Counted from the stretch's first letter, positions 43,093 through 52,079 are shown. The stretch is 64,000 nt of DNA from Durusdinium trenchii (GCA_963970005.1 CAXAMN010021284.1:300549-364548), one strand, 5' to 3'. Program-made: numbers and translations. Notes: generated by a model from the sequence alone, not told the origin.

Positions 43093-43304
43093 GTCGCAAA
43101 AAACCCCGCTTACCGTTGCAGAAAACCCCCACAAACGCTTGCCACCTCTCTATCCCTCGCAAAAAACCCTCGCCCCACCGTCGCAAAAAACCCCCCTGCG
43201 GACAGTACTGTCACAGAAAAACCCTTTCTGCGGTCACCGTCGCAAAAAACCCCTCTCACACCTCACCGTTGCAAAAAAGCCCCAAAACTGTCGCAAAAAA
43301 CCCG
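43093..43304 (+). repeat. GCGACGG minisatellite, right array
   Basis: Eight units of CCGTCGCAAAAAACCCC or near variants, at about 43,093, 43,113, 43,158, 43,179, 43,207, 43,238, 43,266 and 43,287. They are separated by 3-30 bp of non-repeated sequence. Confidence 0.85.
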
Positions 43305-43362
43305 CAGCCCAGATTCACCCTCAAAGCCTAAAGCATCTTAACATATTACCATGGAGTGTTGG

Positions 43363-43585
43363 GGTCTTAACCGACCTCTTCACTACCACCCGGCAGAGCA
43401 CTGGATTTGGCAACCGGATCTCCGCTCGGACCTCCGCCGTGGTCCACCTCGCCGGTCGGGTGCATCCCGCCGGGTCCGGGGACGATGGATCGACGTGCAG
43501 CCGCCCCTCAAGTCGCTCAAGTGGTTCGTCAAGACGGTTGGAACAGACCTGGACATCGGTTCCGAAAGAAGAGCCCATAGGTTAA
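43363..43585 (+). CDS. Probable exon
   Basis: The frame RPLHYHPAEHWIWQPDLRSD, VRGRWIDVQPPLKSLKWFVK, TVGTDLDIGSERRAH is strongly codon-biased. The alternative frame (SARTSAVVHLAGRVHPAGSG .. SVPKEEPIG) would end at a donor-like ATAG|GTTAAG in phase 1, as in the 23.6-kb gene. It is GC-rich against AT-rich flanks, so likely an exon with frame to be settled. Confidence 0.45.
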
Positions 43586-43959
43586 GGGGTGTCCATGAAC
43601 TTTATAGGGTCATGTGCCATGTTCGAAGCTACGAACTGAAGGGTCCAGGTGGTTGATTAGCAAAACAGTGTTTGGAAAGTTGGATCTTTATCCAAAGCTT
43701 TCTTCCCTGTAACCGAAGATGACCTCCCCCCAACTCTTGTAACTTTTGGAACTTCTACAATCCCCAGGGAACATATATATATATATATGATATTGTATGA
43801 TATATTATGTTATTGCTTGTTTTCTTGTGAGATGAACTACATCAGACAGAAGTTATTCCCTTATTCTGTGCCCTCAACTGCTGCGGGTTTGTTTGTATGT
43901 TGTCTCTGAACCTCTAGACTCTGGGTCAAAATTTGATATAATAGTCTCTTGATCTCCAC

Positions 43960-44175
43960 TACCTGGGTGCCCAGTTCAAATCGACAAGACAATGAAGCAT
44001 CCTATGAGTCAGCTCTTGACCCCGAAACCTTGGATGTACACCATCCAGATCTGGATGACCTGACCCATCCTGATCCCCCACGAGACTCACAATCTTCATC
44101 TTTTTTCCGCCCCCGGCAGTTTTCCTGGCAAGTGCCAAAGACCGTGGGCCAAGCCTTCCGCATTTGCCCTTGTGG
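43960..44175 (+). CDS. Probable exon, acidic
   Basis: The frame reads SNRQDNEASYESALDPETLD, VHHPDLDDLTHPDPPRDSQS then FRPRQFSWQVPKTVGQAFRI and CPCG. Clearly coding by composition. An Asp/Pro/His-rich, disordered-looking segment. It probably joins the next exon on the same strand. Confidence 0.5.
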
Positions 44176-44231
44176 TTCTCCCCCTTCTTCACCCATTCTT
44201 CATCCTTTTTGGGAGGTCTCAAATCCGAAAT

Positions 44232-44492
44232 CCTTGGAAATCCACAGCTCAGGACGAACGTCCCAGGCCACCACAGCGTGAGCCACGTCGCTTCACCGAA
44301 ACCACGGCCCTTCACCGATCGCCCGTGTTCGCCGTTCAGATCCGCGGCGGCAGCAAAAAGGTGTGGGACGATCGGACGATGTGTTACTCGGACGATGTCC
44401 ATTGGGACGTTGTGGTCGAATCGGACAATGAATCGGAACATATACATCAACCTTATAAAATAGGTGATCCGAGTCAAGGAATGTTCATGTGA
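44232..44492 (+). CDS. Probable terminal exon
   Basis: The frame reads DERPRPPQREPRRFTETTAL, HRSPVFAVQIRGGSKKVWDD, RTMCYSDDVHWDVVVESDNE then HIHQPYKIGDPSQGMFM, TGA. Compositionally convincing. Same strand and 57 bp beyond the previous exon. The region between (CTCCCCCTTCTTCACCC) looks like a polypyrimidine tract. Product unknown. Confidence 0.5.
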   Translation, partial: PWKSTAQDERPRPPQREPRRFTETTALHRSPVFAVQIRGGSKKVWDDRTMCYSDDVHWDVVVESDNESEHIHQPYKIGDPSQGMFM

Positions 44493-44529
44493 ACGTTTTT
44501 CCGAAACGGTGGTGCCTAATTTTTAAGCC

Positions 44530-44814
44530 TTAGACTTCTAGGGTATCAGTATAAGGCACATCCATGTTCAGTGTATACGCTAGCAGATCGCTCAAGCGGC
44601 AGAGAAGTCTGGGTGTTTTCGCGTCACGTCCAGCATGTCCAGCATGTCCATGCTGGACTGCAATAGTTCCTGCTTCGGGGCCAGAGAAGGTCTGAAAGAA
44701 ACCATCTATCGTCACCCATAACTTCTGGCCGACCGGTGATGCAGCAGGTGGTGCCGCAGGTTCCGCATGCGTAGACTCCTCTTGCGGCACTTGTGGACCA
44801 CCGGCTCGCACCAT
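44530..44814 (-). CDS. Possible minus-strand ORF
   Basis: The frame VRAGGPQVPQEESTHAEPAA, PPAASPVGQKLWVTIDGFFQ, TFSGPEAGTIAVQHGHAG is plausible but contains a small CATGTCCAGCATGTCCAGC repeat. The other minus frame is also open. Confidence 0.3.
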   Translation of the reverse strand: MVRAGGPQVPQEESTHAEPAAPPAASPVGQKLWVTIDGFFQTFSGPEAGTIAVQHGHAGHAGRDAKTPRLLCRLSDLLAYTLNMDVPYTDTLEV

Positions 44815-45052
44815 CCAAACAGCTATATATTTGAAACAATGATTGTAGGTTTCCCTGGTTTTGCTTAGGGGTGACCGGGTGATGTGTCATTTTCACTATG
44901 CATATGAATCTTCTTCAACCATGCGCTCCCTGCAACAACCATGGAAGTTGACAATGGCGGAAAGACGTTCTGACGTCCTTGACGAACAGAAAGTGGTCCA
45001 CGTAACCATGTTAGTTCCAGGGAGTGAATTTCTGTTTGCTTGTTTTTTGTTC

Positions 45053-45157
45053 ACTGACTGGTGCGACTTGTAGGGAATGAGGGTGGCTGAGCCCCCTGTC
45101 TAGAGATTCCCCAATGGATCCAGCCACCCTCATTCCCTACGAGTCGCACCAGTCAGT
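45053..45157. repeat. 37-bp inverted repeat
   Basis: 45,053-45,089 and 45,121-45,157 are inverted copies matching at 36 of 37 bases (arm begins ACTGACTGGTGCGACT, ends GAGGGTGGCTG). The spacer is 31 bp. Confidence 0.9.
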
Positions 45158-45739
45158 TCAGTTCTATTTTTTTAAAACTGCTTTCCTGTTCCCAGCAGAT
45201 TCTCAGTGGACCACAGAGCCACCGGAGTCCTGCACCATCCAGGGTGTCTGGGTGTCCTGGTTTGTGGAGATCATTGAAGTAGATGTGTATAGGGTAGTCC
45301 AGCCAGAAAACACATTGAAATTGAATGCTCCTGGCAATGTAGACTCTTGATTCACTAGCACCCCTGCATAGATGGATTGCTGGTCGCCTCTTCATATATT
45401 TGATTTGTAATAATGTGCATGTATAAATTGAAATAAATTGTATAATATGTGTGTCCTTTGAGTATGCATCTAAAAAGGGGTCGTCCGACTATATGATTGT
45501 CGGTCAGGTCCACAACGCACTGAACACAGGCGTACTCGTGGCCTTCATCCCGTGCGCACGTACTCAGCGTACTCGAGTCGTGCGTACTCGAGTCCATGGC
45601 CTTTCCTATCCTAGACACGACCAGCACTGGCAATTTTCAGTACATTGGGTGGTTTCAGGAGTCATTGTATCTTGTATATATCAGTACATGATATAGTATA
45701 TATATATATATGCATGTATTGATATTTGTGGAGTGTTTA

Positions 45740-45937
45740 GGTATACTTCAATTCATACCCTCACAAGAGAAAGAACAGTACCATGCGTTCGTCGATGGTG
45801 TCGTTTCGTCCCGTGTCACGGGGCTTCGTCGGTCCCACGAGCCGGGGCGACCAGTCACCTCTCCGGTCGGGTCGAGCAGGGACAGTCGGGTGAGACAGAC
45901 GTCCGAACGAGAAAGCACGGACCTCCCGGTGAAATGA
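45740..45937 (+). CDS. Probable terminal exon
   Basis: After GTGTTTAG the frame reads QEKEQYHAFVDGVVSSRVTG, LRRSHEPGRPVTSPVGSSRD and SRVRQTSERESTDLPVK, TGA. Good codon bias and basic/Ser-rich C-terminus. A plus alternative frame exists (RWCRFVPCHGASSVPRAG). Confidence 0.45.
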   Translation, partial: GILQFIPSQEKEQYHAFVDGVVSSRVTGLRRSHEPGRPVTSPVGSSRDSRVRQTSERESTDLPVK

Positions 45938-46218
45938 ACACGTTTTCCCTTTCGGTGATTGAGAAAACCCAAAATGTGTGGCCGTGGCCACACTGTTTTG
46001 GGGGATGGTCGACAGCCTGTTGGCAAGAGAACGAACGCTGGGTCTCTCGCCTCTCGCTCTCCTAAGGCGCTGGCACCTCCATTGCTCCTGAGGAAAAGCA
46101 CGTCGGGCGATCCTGGGCGGACGGTGACCATCAGGACCCGCGATGAAAACGTGTTCAGCCGGTAGCACAGTGGAAGAGTGTGACAGTCAGTTGCAGTTGA
46201 AAATCAAAACCCCAAAAC

Positions 46219-46281
46219 AGGTACGTTTTAAACCGTCCATGGTGTTGTCCAGGACACACCACAAACTCCGGGCCCCCTGCT
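46219..46281 (+). other. Interleaved-pairing element, type V, truncated
   Basis: AGGTACGT (46,219) and GGCCCCCTGC (46,271-46,280) frame GGTGTTGTCC and GGACACACC, which pair as A and A' with one bulge. The TTCGTT linker and B are missing. A (CA)n tract follows at 46,454. Confidence 0.45.
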
Positions 46282-46305
46282 GCTGTATCAGCGATGGAGT
46301 TTGAC

Positions 46306-46373
46306 AATGCAGCGTTAAGTGTGGCCGTGTCGAAGTGATAATGCAGCGTTAAGTGTGGCCGTGTCGAAGTGAT
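46306..46373. repeat. Exact 34-bp tandem duplication
   Basis: 46,306-46,339 and 46,340-46,373 are identical (AATGCAGCGTTAAGTGTGGC .. GAAGTGAT). Confidence 0.95.
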
Positions 46374-46580
46374 TTTGAACGGTTTGCATCTCGAGTGAAG
46401 AACCGTGATGAATGACTTTCCCGGCTGCAATACCCTGAAAAAGACAGGGGTTGACACACACACACAGACCTGTATCAGTTTGGAAGTTCCGGAATTACTG
46501 CAACCTTGACTGAATTACGGCGAAACAACGCATGAGACAGCTTGAGCCGTACTTAGAGTTCTAGGTACTTAAAACAATGC

Positions 46581-46651
46581 AGGTATGTTTGCACCCAGGT
46601 GGGGGGTGTCTTCGTTGGCCGGAGACCCCCCGCCTGGCTCCGGCCCCCTGC
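46581..46651 (+). other. Interleaved-pairing element, type IV
   Basis: AGGTATGT at 46,581. A = CCAGGTGGGGGGT (46,595-46,607), then GTCTTCGTT. B = GGCCGGAG (46,617-46,624), A' = ACCCCCCGCCTGG (46,625-46,637), B' = CTCCGGCC (46,638-46,645), end CCCTGC. B/B' pair perfectly; A/A' pair at 12 of 13 plus one G-U. It lacks the leading hairpin found in types I-III. Confidence 0.75.
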
Positions 46652-46736
46652 ACTGCTGTACAAACTATTAAAGTAGTTGGACAGTGATGGTTTGGTGTGA
46701 CAGGGCTCCTTAGGAAAAGGAGGTCACACACACACA

Positions 46737-47094
46737 CACACTTATGGATATGCGTATGGACTGACAGCGGTGCCACACGCCGGCCTAGGGTACCATTTCC
46801 TAAGGGTACAAGTAGGAACCATCGGATCCTGGGGTCCTTCAAAAGGAGATATGGCCAAAAGCTCAAGGCGAGGTCGGTCCGACAGATTGACGGCGTTCCG
46901 TGCGTGACTGCAGCTGCATTAGCCCTTTACCAGAGGATTAAAATTCGCAGGTACGTCCAGCTGGCCAAGCTGGATATCCCATTTCACTGGTAGCTTCGTT
47001 GGACACAGTCCCAGTGAAATGCTGTGTCCCCCTGCTTAAAACAAAACGAAAAAAATCAAAAGAAACCCTGTGACTACAAGGGGCACACACACAC
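46737..47094 (+). repeat. 358-bp direct repeat, copy 1 (module D1)
   Basis: Starts CACACTTATGGATATGCGTA and ends GGGGCACACACAC. A near-identical copy lies exactly 1,066 bp downstream (47,803-48,160). Each copy carries one type II element. The frame through it (CVTAAALALYQRIKIRRYVQ) is open in both copies but shows no conserved protein family. Confidence 0.9.
46949..47035 (+). other. Interleaved-pairing element, type II, copy 1
   Basis: AGGTACGT (46,949), hairpin TCCAGCT-ggcca-AGCTGGA (46,956-46,974). A = CATTTCACTGG (46,980-46,990), TAGCTTCGTT. B = GGACACAG (47,001-47,008), A' = CCAGTGAAATG (47,011-47,021), B' = CTGTGTCC (47,022-47,029), CCCTGC. A/A' pair at 11 of 11 and B/B' at 8 of 8. Confidence 0.8.
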
Positions 47095-47800
47095 ACGCCT
47101 CCCAGAGGGGAGGCGTAAAGCTAAGGTGAGGGCAAATGTGTACGTGTGCGCGCACAAGAGACAAAAGAATGAAGACATGACAGGAGGACGAGACGGGACA
47201 AAGGTGCGTGTGGTTGAAATGAAAGGGGAACCAAGTGCACAGGGACACCCGATGAAGCCCACCTCATTGTAAAGACCTGGGCGACCTGAAACCTGTGTTA
47301 AAATGTATGTAGAAGTGCACGTACACACTAAGGCCGGGACCAATGTGCGCGGCAAACGAAGAAAAGGATGAGATGACCAGACATGAAGACAGGAGGACAT
47401 GAAAGAAAAAAGGAAACAAAGGTGTGTGAAGGGGAAGGGATGAAAGGGTAAATGGGGCCGAGAACCAATGAAACCAAACCTCCTTAGAAGCACCTAGGGA
47501 CCTGCCTCGTTTGAATGTAAGCGCTGTGTGTGCACCTGAGAGTGGGGCAGGTTCCAACGAACCGCAAAAGTACTTTGGTCGCTCTGACCACGTTGAGGCG
47601 TTAAGCCAGCTTAGACCGCTGCGGTCACGTAAAGGCATGAGCCAACTTGGAATTCCAAAGATGAGACAAAAATCTGAGTTCTCTCGGCCTATTCCGCTCC
47701 GGACACCTACGTTCCCAAAGTTGGGGAACATGGACAGACACCCGTTCGACGGGTCCACGGGAGGCACTCTACGGGCTCATCCCGGACTGGCACAGGGCCA
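47095..47800. repeat. CA-bounded module with degenerate internal duplication
   Basis: It starts with a perfect hairpin GCCTCCC-agag-GGGAGGC (47,097-47,114). Two related ~200-bp halves follow (about 47,115-47,290 and 47,310-47,510), sharing GAAGACA..GGAGGAC, AAAGGTG.GTG and AGACCTGGG-like words. A plus frame (47,511-48,059) is open but not convincing as protein. Confidence 0.5.
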
Positions 47801-47802
47801 GG

Positions 47803-48160
47803 CACACTTATGGATATGCGTACGGACCGACAGCGGTGCCACACGCCGGCCTGGGGTACCATTTCCTAAGGGTACAAGTGGGAACCATCGGATCCTAGGG
47901 TTTTTCAAAAGGAGATGTGGCCAAAAGCTCAAGGCGAGGTCGGTCCGACAGATTGACGGCGTTCCGTGCGTGACTGCAGCTGCATTAGCCCTTTACCAGA
48001 GGATTAAAATTCGCAGGTACGTCCAGCTGGCCAAGCTGGATATCCCATTTCACTGGTAGCTTCGTTGGACACAGTCCCAGTGAAATGCTGTGTCCCCCTG
48101 CTTAAAACAAAACGAAAAAAATCAAAAGAAACCCTGTGACTACAAGGGGCACACACACAC
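47803..48160 (+). repeat. 358-bp direct repeat, copy 2 (module D1)
   Basis: Near-identical to 46,737-47,094. It ends in CACACACAC and is directly followed by module D2 (TCTGACATTGG). Confidence 0.9.
48015..48101 (+). other. Interleaved-pairing element, type II, copy 2
   Basis: Same sequence as 46,949-47,035, carried by the second D1 module. Confidence 0.8.
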
Positions 48161-48762
48161 TCTGACATTGGTTTTCAGTTAATCTATTCCCAAGTGGAAA
48201 GAGGTGAGGGAACGGAAAGGTGGAAGAGTCCGCAGAACAGTTTTGTTTAACAGAAGGTTACGCGTGACTGCAGAACACTAGTTACTGAATACTTAACAGA
48301 CCTAGGAAAGGAAAGAGTGAACCGAAGGGCGAAGAGTCCGAGTACCTGAAGGTGTTTTAACAAAGGTTGACGCGTGACTGCAGAAAACTTGTTACTCAAT
48401 GCTTAGCAGACCTAGGAAAGGAAAGAGTGAACCGAAAGGCGAAGAGTCCGAGTACTTGAAGGTGTTTTAACAAAGGTTGACGCGTGACTGCAGAAAACTA
48501 GTTGCTGATTACTTAGCAGACTGAATTCACGCCGCGCAAGGAAACCTGGTTTGGGGAATATCATGCGAAGAACCACCATGGAAACAAACCAACAGCGGCA
48601 AGGGAAACCAGTGGAGTCATTGCGTTTGATGCAGGTACACAGTGGAGCGTCCTCCACTGCTTCAGCACCGACCGATACCCTCTTCGTTGGACGGGCAGTA
48701 TCGGTGGTGACCCGTCCCCCTGCTATGACGAGTTGAAACTCTTAGTTACAGAGGTGGACACG
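48161..48762 (+). repeat. ~600-bp direct repeat, copy 1 (module D2) with ~122-bp inner units
   Basis: Starts TCTGACATTGGTTTTC and ends GAGGTGGACAC. Inside are three units of about 122 bp containing GCGTGACTGCAGAA and GACCTAGGAAAGGAAAGAG, then a unique part with a type III element. The second copy is 49,445-50,040. Confidence 0.9.
48633..48723 (+). other. Interleaved-pairing element, type III, copy 1
   Basis: AGGTACAC (48,633), perfect hairpin CAGTGGAG-cgtc-CTCCACTG (48,640-48,659). A = CACCGACCGATACC (48,666-48,679), TCTTCGTT. B = GGACGGGC (48,689-48,696), A' = AGTATCGGTGGTG (48,697-48,709), B' = ACCCGTCC (48,710-48,717), CCCTGC. B/B' pair at 7 of 8; A/A' at 12 with one bulge. Confidence 0.8.
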
Positions 48763-48765
48763 CAC

Positions 48766-48787
48766 AGAGTGCCGATATCGGCGCTCT
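48766..48787. repeat. 22-bp near-perfect palindrome
   Basis: AGAGT-GCCGATATCGGC-GCTCT. One mismatched pair only. Confidence 0.85.
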
Positions 48788-48994
48788 GGAGGAACTTACT
48801 AAACACCTAAAAAAGCCTTAGAAAGAAAGACAAGGAAACACAAAATGAGCAAACGAAGAGGGCAAGAGAGAAAAAAAGGAGTAGATACGAGGCCCACTAG
48901 TTATGAAACTTCTAGTTGCTGAATACTTATCCAAAATAGCGAGCGGGACATTCGTCTTAAACCGCCCGGGTAGCTAGGAGTAGAAAAGGAGAAA

Positions 48995-49044
48995 CAGAAG
49001 GAAAGGTACCGACACACAAGTGTGTCGAGTACCATTTCCTTCTG
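48995..49044. repeat. 23-bp hairpin with 2-nt loop
   Basis: CAGAAGGAAAGGTACCGAC.. pairs with the complementary arm ending ..CCTTCTG, with two single-A bulges (49,028 and 49,034) and an AA loop. Flanks (TAGCTAGG / CCTAGATAG) extend the symmetry imperfectly. Confidence 0.85.
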
Positions 49045-49105
49045 TAAGCCTAGATAGCGGGTGGGATAGAAACATGAATTCGGTTGCAAGGTGGGGGGGG
49101 GTGCG

Positions 49106-49210
49106 TGGAGGTGCATGTGTGACACATATACATATTGGCCGTAAGCCCGGCGGCGTGGAAGGTGAGTCGCATGTGTGACACATATACATGGCCGTAAGCT
49201 CGGCGGCGAT
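49106..49210. repeat. Two ~45-bp repeats
   Basis: GCATGTGTGACACATATACA followed by GGCCGTAAGCCCGGCGGCG occurs at about 49,112 and 49,169. Confidence 0.8.
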
Positions 49211-49444
49211 GTCGAAGGAACTGGGCAAAATGCGACATCAATCACATGAATGCACCGGTGCCAATGCTGTCATGGGCCCGACGGAATAGGGTTTTGGGAA
49301 TCCAGGAGTGAAACAGAGTCCGTTAAGAGAATCCAACGTGTGCAGAACGAAGAAAATCAGTGAATGGTAATCCGGAATGAGGACAGCGCTTCCTTGCGGG
49401 AGATCACACCCAGCACCCAAGTGGGACGACTGAGCGGTTCACAC

Positions 49445-50040
49445 TCTGACATTGGTTTTCAATTAATCTATTCCCAAGTGGAAAAAGGTGAGGGAACGGA
49501 AAGGTGGAAGAGTCCGCAGAACAGTATTGTTTAACAGAAGGTTACGCGTGACTGCAGAACACTAGTTACTGAATACTTAGCAGACCTAGGAAAGGAAAGA
49601 GTGAACCGAAAGGCGAAGAGTCCGAGTACTTGAAGGTGTTTTAACAAAGGTTGACGCGTGACTGCAGAAAACTTGTTACTCAATGCTTAGCAGACCTAGG
49701 AAAGGAAAGAGTGAACCGAAAGGCGAAGAGTCCGAGTACTTGAAGGTGTTTTAACAAAGGTTGACGCGTGACTGCAGAAAACTAGTTACTGATTACTTAG
49801 CGGACTGAATTCACGCCGTGCATGGAAACCTGTTTTGGGGGATATCGTGCGAAGAACCACCATGGAAACAAACCAACAGCGGCAAGGGAAACCACTGGAG
49901 TCATTGCGGTTGATGCAGGTACACAGTGGAGCGTCCTGCTTCAGCACCAACCGATACCCTCTTCGTTGGACGGGCAGTATCGGTGGTGACCCGTCCCCTG
50001 CTATGACAAGTTGAAACTCTTAGTTACAGAGGTGGACACA
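49445..50040 (+). repeat. ~600-bp direct repeat, copy 2 (module D2)
   Basis: Second copy of 48,161-48,762 with the same inner 122-bp units and a type III element. It ends in a (CA)n tract that continues to about 50,083. Confidence 0.9.
49917..50001 (+). other. Interleaved-pairing element, type III, copy 2
   Basis: As copy 1 but the leading hairpin has lost its right arm (7-bp deletion after CGTCC), A has one G to A change, and the 3' C run is one base shorter. B, A' and B' are unchanged. Confidence 0.75.
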
Positions 50041-50794
50041 CACACGCCCACATGCACACGCACACGCACATGCAGCACACATGTCGTTCGAGAACGCTAT
50101 GTTTTTTGATAAACATGAATGCTAGTGACCTTTTTTTGTTTTCATAGGAAAATATCACGTTTGGTATCCCAAACAGGGGATCATGTTCTGGGCCTCTCTT
50201 TTTTGTTCGAGCTGGCCTGCTTGGTTTGGAAGGCCTCAAGAAGGTTCAGTTGGAAACCTTGATGGATCCTTCCAAAAGGGGTCAGCTTAGCTGCCAGTGC
50301 TGGACGTCATTTATTTTGCCATCTTCAGGCGGACGTATTCCGACGTCATGATACCTGGATGTATCACGATGTATTTACTGAGGCTTTCTGTGTGTACCAA
50401 AAGAGGTTGAGAGACCGGACCCTGTAGTGATACATATCTCTTGGTAGTTTTGTGCAATGATCTAACTTGCTTCTTCAGATCGGGGCAAACGACAAAGATC
50501 GATCCGGGAGGAGAAGAAGAACGGTCTCCCCACAGTCATGTTCAGATGGTGTGAGCAGGGTTGATGTTCAAAGCATTGCAAGTAAGTTCCTAATTTGTGT
50601 ATATAGAATCCCTTGGACACAAGTACTCACCAACTTGCCCTAGAAGACTTGTGATAACATTCCCAGTACTGTAGCTACAGATGACTTTGGCTGAGCACCA
50701 AATTTCCCAAAATGATAGGTTGACATGTTGGGGGTCCTCCATTTGCTTCACACCTCCGGTCGGTGTGTGTGTGTCTGTGTGTCTGCGCGCGCGT

Positions 50795-50971
50795 TGCTCT
50801 CCTTTTCGCCGGAAGATAGCTCTCCTCGACCGAGACCAACAGACACACCTGATCTCACGAATGGACGACACATGCACGGCACGTGCGACGAATCCGGAGA
50901 TGGACGAAGGGGCAGGATCTACTCTGACTCATGAATATGGACGTGGGACGTGGATGGCCAAGCAAGACTAA
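50795..50971 (+). CDS. Probable exon
   Basis: After a (GT)n/(GC)n tract the frame reads SPFRRKIALLDRDQQTHLIS, RMDDTCTARATNPEMDEGAG then STLTHEYGRGTWMAKQD, stop. Codon use is good up to about 50,918, where GGGGCAG|GATCTAC could be a border. Product unknown. Confidence 0.4.
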   Translation, partial: CSPFRRKIALLDRDQQTHLISRMDDTCTARATNPEMDEGAGSTLTHEYGRGTWMAKQD

Positions 50972-51010
50972 GAAAGACAATAATTTTGTCTACAAACAGG
51001 GGCTTTGCCA

Positions 51011-51108
51011 TGGCGTTTACATTTGCACGTGATGCGTTCGTCGGAGTCTTTCTTCGCCCGTTCGATTTGGAAAGTCTGGTCGTTCGGACGAGTCCCGGAT
51101 GTGGTGAA
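51011..51108 (+). CDS. Probable first exon
   Basis: ATG at 51,011 opens MAFTFARDAFVGVFLRPFDL, ESLVVRTSPGCG, ending at a donor-like GG|TGAATAG region or a stop. Strong codon bias. It may be the start of the gene continued at 51.2 kb, or follow an AACAG acceptor. Confidence 0.45.
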
Positions 51109-51219
51109 TAGTTTAGTGGCCATTCTCTGGAATCATTTGGAACCCTTCTACCCAGACACTCATGAACCCTCCTCCTACTAAGTATAGGGGCAGGACCCTC
51201 AACTCCCAAAAGTTTTTAG

Positions 51220-51569
51220 AGGGACCAAGGGCTGTTTGCCGGCGTTTGTGTACGAGATTTCCGCGAAGCTCCCATGCCCTGCCCGGCCATTCGCCACCTG
51301 AGTTGGTGAAAGAACGACTGCTGCAATTGGTGAAGGCGCTGTCACGACAAGGAGGAGGGGATGGGAGGAGTGGAAAGATCGAACACCACACATCTAAATC
51401 AACGTCGTCTACTAGTGATCGAACCGTACCAAGTATAGATAGAGTGAGTACAAAGATGTGTGGAGCGGTTTCAATACCTGCTATTACTGTACTCAACGGG
51501 CTCAAGACGCATTCAAGACGCGGCACTGGCACTGCACTAAGAACTGCCACAGGTTTCCAGCGCCACTAG
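51220..51569 (+). CDS. Probable exon(s)
   Basis: The frame reads VCRRLCTRFPRSSHALPGHS, PPELVKERLLQLVKALSRQG, GDGRSGKIEHHTSKSTSSTS then DRTVPSI. The last part (51,440-51,569) is less convincing. The middle is helical (VKERLLQLVKAL) and followed by a Ser/Thr-rich linker. Product unknown. Confidence 0.45.
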
Positions 51570-52079
51570 GGTGTCTTTGCGCCATAGAAGTTCTTCTTGC
51601 ATATCAATTTCTGGGTAGAGGTTCTTTCGCCACTGCTTAGCTACACTAGCTGCTTGCAGGGGTCTCCAATATCGATGCACATCCTACCAGAACCTTCAAT
51701 TGCCCAGGACATCGCCAAAAACCTTAGCCTCGTTTTGCGATGGATATCTCTTATGTAGGGGGCCCTTGTAGAGTCAGTCATGTTAATGTTTGTTTTCCAT
51801 TCGTTCGGCCACTCCTTCTTAATTCGGCATCCCGACATCTGAGGCATTAGGCGTAAGAGACATCCGTAGACCCTCTCCATTCATAGAACCTGGTTGCATC
51901 CAAGCTCAGCTCCAATGACAATTGCAATTCATCAAGAACATTGGTCCAACTACGCCTTCAATCCTCAAATGCTCTCAATACAGGTGGCCCCCCTGCAGGG
52001 GGAGGGGGTCCGATGTCCATGAGTGTTCATACAAAGTAAGATAAAATAAACACATGTGAACAACTTGGGTTTTTCAGAC

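Noticed and set aside
43093..43304. CRISPR-like array of repeats with variable spacers
   Set aside because: Units vary, spacers range from about 3 to 30 bp, there are no cas genes, and the surroundings are eukaryotic. It is a minisatellite.
46160..46206. tRNA-like head (TAGCACAGTGG A-box)
   Set aside because: The A-box is good but no proper B-box or acceptor stem was found; the nearest B-like word is too close. Could be a SINE relic, not called as a tRNA.
46581..46651. HDV-like ribozyme
   Set aside because: HDV folds have P3 and P4 hairpins between the interleaved strands and a catalytic C region. Here the strands adjoin directly.
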